Positions 60,252 to 64,000 of a DNA stretch of 64,000 nt are shown here, piece by piece. Made by a program: the position numbers and the translations under genes. The notes under the pieces were generated by a model. That model saw nothing but the letters and a program-made list of their open reading frames with translations. It did no database searches and was not told where the DNA came from. The DNA comes from Cryptomeria japonica (lineage: Eukaryota; Streptophyta; Pinopsida; Cupressales; Cupressaceae): the NCBI RefSeq assembly GCF_030272615.1, contig NC_081412.1, positions 476,107,657 to 476,171,656 on the forward strand, read 5' to 3'. Within the stretch, counting starts at the first letter, position 1. The number at the start of each line of letters is the position of its first letter.

Positions 60252-61405
60252 CATCCTTTCTGATTTTTCATGCTTAGATCTGAAAAAAAAAAATTGATTA
60301 CATTTCCATGTTTGATCTTTTGCAAAATTTTAGAGGTGATTGCATAAAAACCCTAAATTTTCTTTTTTGTAATTGAACCTGCGAAATGTCTAAATGTTAA
60401 TGCCTGTTTCAGATCTGCCCTTCTATTACAAATTTTTAATTCATATTTGTGCTTTAATTCTGAAAATTAAGTGGTTAAGTGTCAAAACCCTAATTTTTGA
60501 AACCCTCTTGATTCAACCTTTGTCCGACAATTTCACTAATAAAAACATCTCCAAATCAGCTGTAACTTTGGATTCCGCAATAAAATCACAATATCTTTCA
60601 TCCTTGAAAATTTGGAAAAAAGTTGCGAGGACCGTGGTGCCGAGCGCCATCGTCCCCGACATTTTTTCCGAAATTTCGGGAGCGAGATCTTACTGTATTT
60701 TCCTGCTAAAATCCAGAATTTTGGCTGATTTTATCAATTTTAACACCTTCAAAATAACAGTCAAAGTTGGTCTTGTGATTGCTTGGATTAAGGCTTCTAA
60801 ACATTTAAAAATCATTGAAATTGAAATTTTGTGTCAAAATTGTGTTCTTACTGTCCTAAATCTGAAAAGTGTGTTATTATTCATTAAAAATTTCAGTGCT
60901 TTATTCAAATTCTTGCATTTTGTGACTTTTGAAATTAAGTGCTTAATTACAACAACTTCGATTTCTGCTTTCAAAATTGAATTTTGCGTGAAATTGAGTC
61001 AATTTTCAAATTTCAAAATTTGCATTGCTCTTGACATTCCCTCTAAAATCATAAAATTCAAAATTTCAGTTTCCCTCTCTTTTTCAAAATTCAAATTTTG
61101 CATTTTTCGACAATCTTGATAGGGTTCAATTTTGAATTTGCAACTTTAATTTGGCCTATCTACAGATCGTAAAATCACTCAATTTTTTCAGATTAGCTCT
61201 AAAATCACCATACCTTTCATCCCTGCAAATTTCGAAAAAAGTTGCAGGGACCGTGTTGCACTCCGGGCACCACGGTCCCGGACATTTTTTCCGAAATTTC
61301 GGGAGACTGTTGTGATTGCATTTAACAGCTTAAATCCAGAAGATTGGCTGATTTTACTAAAAATTGCTACCTCTAAATTCAAAATTTTCTCGCCTTCTCT
61401 AGTGC
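60252..61405 (+). other. Structured leader of element F
   Basis: A T- and A-rich leader with an imperfect direct repeat of about 150 bp (60600-60750 and 61218-61370) sharing GGAAAAAAGTTGC-like, ACATTTTTTCCGAAATTTCG and TTGGCTGATTTTA blocks. Each copy carries a GC-rich hairpin (60629-60655 and 61247-61279) of the type also found twice in the LTR. A 241-codon frame (60394-61119) crosses it; I judge it non-coding (biased composition, spans the repeat). Confidence 0.7.
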
Positions 61406-64000
61406 ATGAGTTTTACAACAATAAGCCCTACTTACACTATTCCCGTTAGACGAAGCCGTAGAATTAAGTCTTTCCGAGGTTTAACTACTGAGGAGATGGA
61501 ACCTAATTTGAATAGCCTTTTTAACGAGGACATGGGTAATTCCTCTAATCCTCCTAATGATGAAGAAGCTCTCCATGAGGTTTCTGAAGAACAACTTTCG
61601 AAATTGGATAACCAATTTGACGATTTTCGACAATGGATGTCTCAAGAATACCCTGATAGTCAAGCTCTTCCTTTAATTGAGGGTCTAAAATGTATGCTTC
61701 AAAGTGATAAGAATGGAATTGATATTTTGTGTGGTATTGCACACATTGTGGATTCAAATGTGATGCCTATGAAGAGTTGTGCCGAAACCTTAGGTTATAC
61801 ACAACCTCCTACTCAAGACAATCATTCTATTCCTTTGACAACTTCTATTGCTAGCATACCTACTTTTACATCAAACATAATGGCTACTTCTACACAAGAC
61901 ATTCCTCCTGTGATCACCAGTCATGGGGGCAATCCCTCTTCTTCAATTAACCCTATTCCTTCATTCAATCCGATTTCTTCATTCGTCCCTTCAATGAGTG
62001 TGCCTATTATATCATCACAAATGAACATGACGCAAGGGGGCAATTCATTTAATCATTCTATTCCTCCTTGTAATGTTCCTCCTGTCCAATCATCTCCTAT
62101 GACTAATTATCATAGGGTCCCACCACCTTACTCTCTACCTTCTTTCAATAACATAACACCTCCATCTCAATCTAACACATCCAATATGAACTCTTCGACT
62201 GAAGCGACCATTAACAAACTTGCACAAACTGTCTCTTCTTTACAGCAACAAATTGCCTCTATGAATCAATCTAAGTTTAGTGTGCCCACATTTGATGTTG
62301 CGAGCCCACTTTCTCTTGACATTGTTCGAGCTATCCCTCCTAAACATGTTGAAATCCCGCATTTGGAACTTTATAATGGTAAAGGAGATCCTCTAACACA
62401 TGTTAAGACTTTTCAAACAATTTGTACTGATTTTGCTTATGACCAAAGCTTGCTTGCAAAACTATTCACTAGAACATTAAGAGACAAAGCCCTACAATGG
62501 TATTGCTCGTTGCCTTCCTATTCTATTACTTCTTTCGAACAACTTGCAAATGCTTTCATTCAACAATTTCAAAACAATATAAGTCCTAAAGTTACTTTGA
62601 TTGATTTAATGCATTGTAAACAAGGTGTTAAAGAAAAAGTGACTGATTTCATTGGCAGATATAAGCATTTGTATGCTCAAATTTCTTTTCCAGTGCCTGA
62701 CAATGATATTCAAAGAATCTTTATTTCTAATTTACAAAAAGATATTCGAGACAAACTTCTATTTTCTGAGTTTACTTCTTTCCAACAGTTGTGTGCAACT
62801 CTTCACAATTATCAACTGACTGTGAGTCAAATGGAACAATCACATCCTATGGCTCCGAGTGATAAGGGTGATAGCAGTCAACAACCATTTGGGAAGTTTA
62901 AACCGAACAGAGATTCCATCAAATTCAATGAAAACATCATCAACAACAATGTGAATGCAGCATCAGGTGTGCCTCCTATTTCTAAATTTTTCAAGAAAGA
63001 AAGAAAGTATACTCCTTTGAATGAATCATTGCATAGTATTATGAATAAGTTATTGGAACAAAATGTGCTTACTCTTCCTCCTATAAGACAAATTGATCCT
63101 GCAAAGATTACTTCACCTTATTTTGATAACAAAGCCTTTTGTCAATTTCATTGTCAGCCTGGGCATGATACTGAAAAATGTTTTTCTTTAAAGGGTAAAA
63201 TTCAAGATTTGATTGATAATAATACTATCTCTGTTTCTGGAGTGAATGATAAAGGCAACACATCTGTAGCTCCTCCTAACCAAAATCTTCAGATTTTCAC
63301 TGATCCATTGCCTTCTCATACCTCTAATGCGATTGAGACTAATGATTCCTCTCTCTCATCTGATGGTCTTGTGTCTATGACTCCGAATGTGATTAACTTT
63401 GTAGAGCAGCAAGAAATCCCTGAAGAACCTTCCATCACATTTGATTCTAGCGAAACCATTAGGGCACCTGATGGTCCTTTATACATAGTTGCAAAAGTTA
63501 AGAATACACCTTGCCGTGGAGTGCTTATTGATCCTTCGTGCATGGTTAACGTTATTACTGAAGAATTTCTTTTTACTTTGCAATTGAATCAAGTGATCTA
63601 TGACAAAACAGATGTGATTGTGAAATTATTTGATGCATTTTCTTCTCCTGCAATTGGTTCTATTACATTGCCTATTGAGGTCCATAACAAATCTCTTGAT
63701 GTGAACTTTGCTATTATTCCATCTTCCGAACAATTTCGTGTGAAGCTTGGCTATCCTTGGCTATCTTCCATGAAAGCTATTGCTTCTCCTATTCACAAGT
63801 GTTTGAAATTTCCCCATAATGGTGAAGTTGTTACTGTCAATCATAGTCTCTTTAAACCAGCTGAAAGAACCTCTAGTGTTCCTATTGATTACTTTTGGCC
63901 TAAACAATTCCAATCTCTTCCTCCGCGAAGTGATCATCTTTTCAAATCTTATCAAAAGTGGAAAACAGATATGATCTTATCTCTAAGTGAACCTAGAGCA
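61406..64000 (+). CDS. Element F gag-protease polyprotein (intact, runs off the window)
   Basis: Starts MSFTTISPTY at 61406; an in-frame TAG two codons upstream (61400-61402) fixes the frame. 865 codons without a stop to the last base. Residues 1-150 acidic; 150-290 Pro/Ser/Asn/Gln-rich; 290-310 predicted short coiled coil (INKLAQTVSSLQQQIASMNQ); retrotransposon gag domain about 313-475 (IPHLELYNGKGDPLTHVKTF, KALQWYCSLP); Cys-His finger CQFHCQPGHDTEKC at 579-592; protease fold about 690-800 with RGVLIDPSCMVNVITEEFL at about 704, where the usual D-S/T/G-G reads DPS. The unusual active-site text may be family-typical or a defect; I cannot tell. Gag would form cytoplasmic particles. The longest intact protein in the window. 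Confidence 0.92.
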   Translation, partial: MSFTTISPTYTIPVRRSRRIKSFRGLTTEEMEPNLNSLFNEDMGNSSNPPNDEEALHEVSEEQLSKLDNQFDDFRQWMSQEYPDSQALPLIEGLKCMLQSDKNGIDILCGIAHIVDSNVMPMKSCAETLGYTQPPTQDNHSIPLTTSIASIPTFTSNIMATSTQDIPPVITSHGGNPSSSINPIPSFNPISSFVPSMSVPIISSQMNMTQGGNSFNHSIPPCNVPPVQSSPMTNYHRVPPPYSLPSFNNITPPSQSNTSNMNSSTEATINKLAQTVSSLQQQIASMNQSKFSVPTFDVASPLSLDIVRAIPPKHVEIPHLELYNGKGDPLTHVKTFQTICTDFAYDQSLLAKLFTRTLRDKALQWYCSLPSYSITSFEQLANAFIQQFQNNISPKVTLIDLMHCKQGVKEKVTDFIGRYKHLYAQISFPVPDNDIQRIFISNLQKDIRDKLLFSEFTSFQQLCATLHNYQLTVSQMEQSHPMAPSDKGDSSQQPFGKFKPNRDSIKFNENIINNNVNAASGVPPISKFFKKERKYTPLNESLHSIMNKLLEQNVLTLPPIRQIDPAKITSPYFDNKAFCQFHCQPGHDTEKCFSLKGKIQDLIDNNTISVSGVNDKGNTSVAPPNQNLQIFTDPLPSHTSNAIETNDSSLSSDGLVSMTPNVINFVEQQEIPEEPSITFDSSETIRAPDGPLYIVAKVKNTPCRGVLIDPSCMVNVITEEFLFTLQLNQVIYDKTDVIVKLFDAFSSPAIGSITLPIEVHNKSLDVNFAIIPSSEQFRVKLGYPWLSSMKAIASPIHKCLKFPHNGEVVTVNHSLFKPAERTSSVPIDYFWPKQFQSLPPRSDHLFKSYQKWKTDMILSLSEPRA

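Larger units (their letters stand above)
59351..61279 (+). repeat. Four related GGACC/GGTCC hairpins of element F
   Basis: Hairpins at 59351-59379, 59826-59852, 60629-60655 and 61247-61279. The first three have 12- to 13-position stems with one mismatch and a 3-base loop; the fourth has nine perfect outer pairs (GGGACCGTG with CACGGTCCC). Bases differ between copies while pairing is kept. These are the only GC-rich patches in an AT-rich leader. Confidence 0.75.
59180..64000 (+). mobile_element. Element F: 5' part of a Ty3/gypsy retrotransposon
   Basis: 5' LTR, primer site, about 1.15 kb leader, and an uninterrupted gag-protease frame running past the window end. ACAGT (59175-59179) would be the left target copy. 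Unlike the other elements here its coding frame has no stop or shift in 865 codons, so it looks young. The gag finger type suggests the Tat/Athila side of Ty3/gypsy; RT and integrase are outside the window. Confidence 0.9.

Noticed and set aside
60394-61119. 241-codon plus-strand frame in the leader of element F
   Set aside because: Composition is Ile/Lys/Phe-heavy as expected of AT-rich leader, it crosses the leader repeat and a hairpin, and no motif is visible. Possible but unsupported.

Overview
This window looks like intergenic DNA from a large, repeat-rich plant nuclear genome. A gymnosperm (conifer) is my best guess, from the density of nested, decayed LTR retrotransposons and the style of the copia and gypsy proteins; this is inference and cannot be proven from the sequence alone. 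I see no intact single-copy host gene. Almost everything assignable is LTR retrotransposon in several nested layers, plus two decayed copies of a long protein family I do not recognise.

Layout. 1-7433: 3' part of a Ty3/gypsy element (A, + strand) with integrase, an antisense two-exon plant-mobile-domain (PMD) gene and a 3' LTR. 8.8-11.8 kb: decayed gene-like unit E1 (unknown family). 13.9-26.8 kb: related decayed unit E2, split by a complete Ty1/copia element D (16029-25072, + strand, target duplication ACCAG/ACTAG) whose 3' LTR carries an internal triplication. 28550-55906: Ty1/copia element C (- strand, target duplication GGTAG), about 8.25 kb once its insertions are removed. C has lost RT and most of RNase H by an internal deletion. 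Its 3' LTR was hit by a solo LTR (28641-29478, CCTTA) and by an 18.3 kb Ty3/gypsy element B (29638-47892, - strand, ATTAT/ATTAC). Its integrase-RT linker was hit by a 2.56 kb LTR-like insertion (49807-52366). 55.9-59.2 kb: flank with a candidate tRNA-derived SINE. 59180-64000: 5' end of a young-looking Ty3/gypsy element F (+) with LTR, primer site, structured leader and an uninterrupted gag-protease frame of 865 codons that runs off the window.

How the parts work together. B is a Tat-type Ty3/gypsy element: gag, protease, a G-patch-like segment, RT, RNase H, a second archaeal-type RNase H, then integrase, all on the - strand. Downstream of integrase, in opposite orientation, it carries what looks like a complete gene: TATA box, 25-codon first exon, canonical GTAAGT donor, about 1.05 kb intron, acceptor, and a second exon encoding a PMD protein. 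Element A holds a diverged copy with the same exon structure, the same reading frame and the same C-terminal end, so the cargo was inherited with the element family. The retroelement leader and the PMD intron carry the same TAGCGCAT-like motif array, each in the sense direction of its own transcript. This cargo gene is the strongest candidate for an under-described system here.

Most stop codons in A-E fall where relatives have Trp, Gln or Arg codons, as expected for decay by cytosine deamination.
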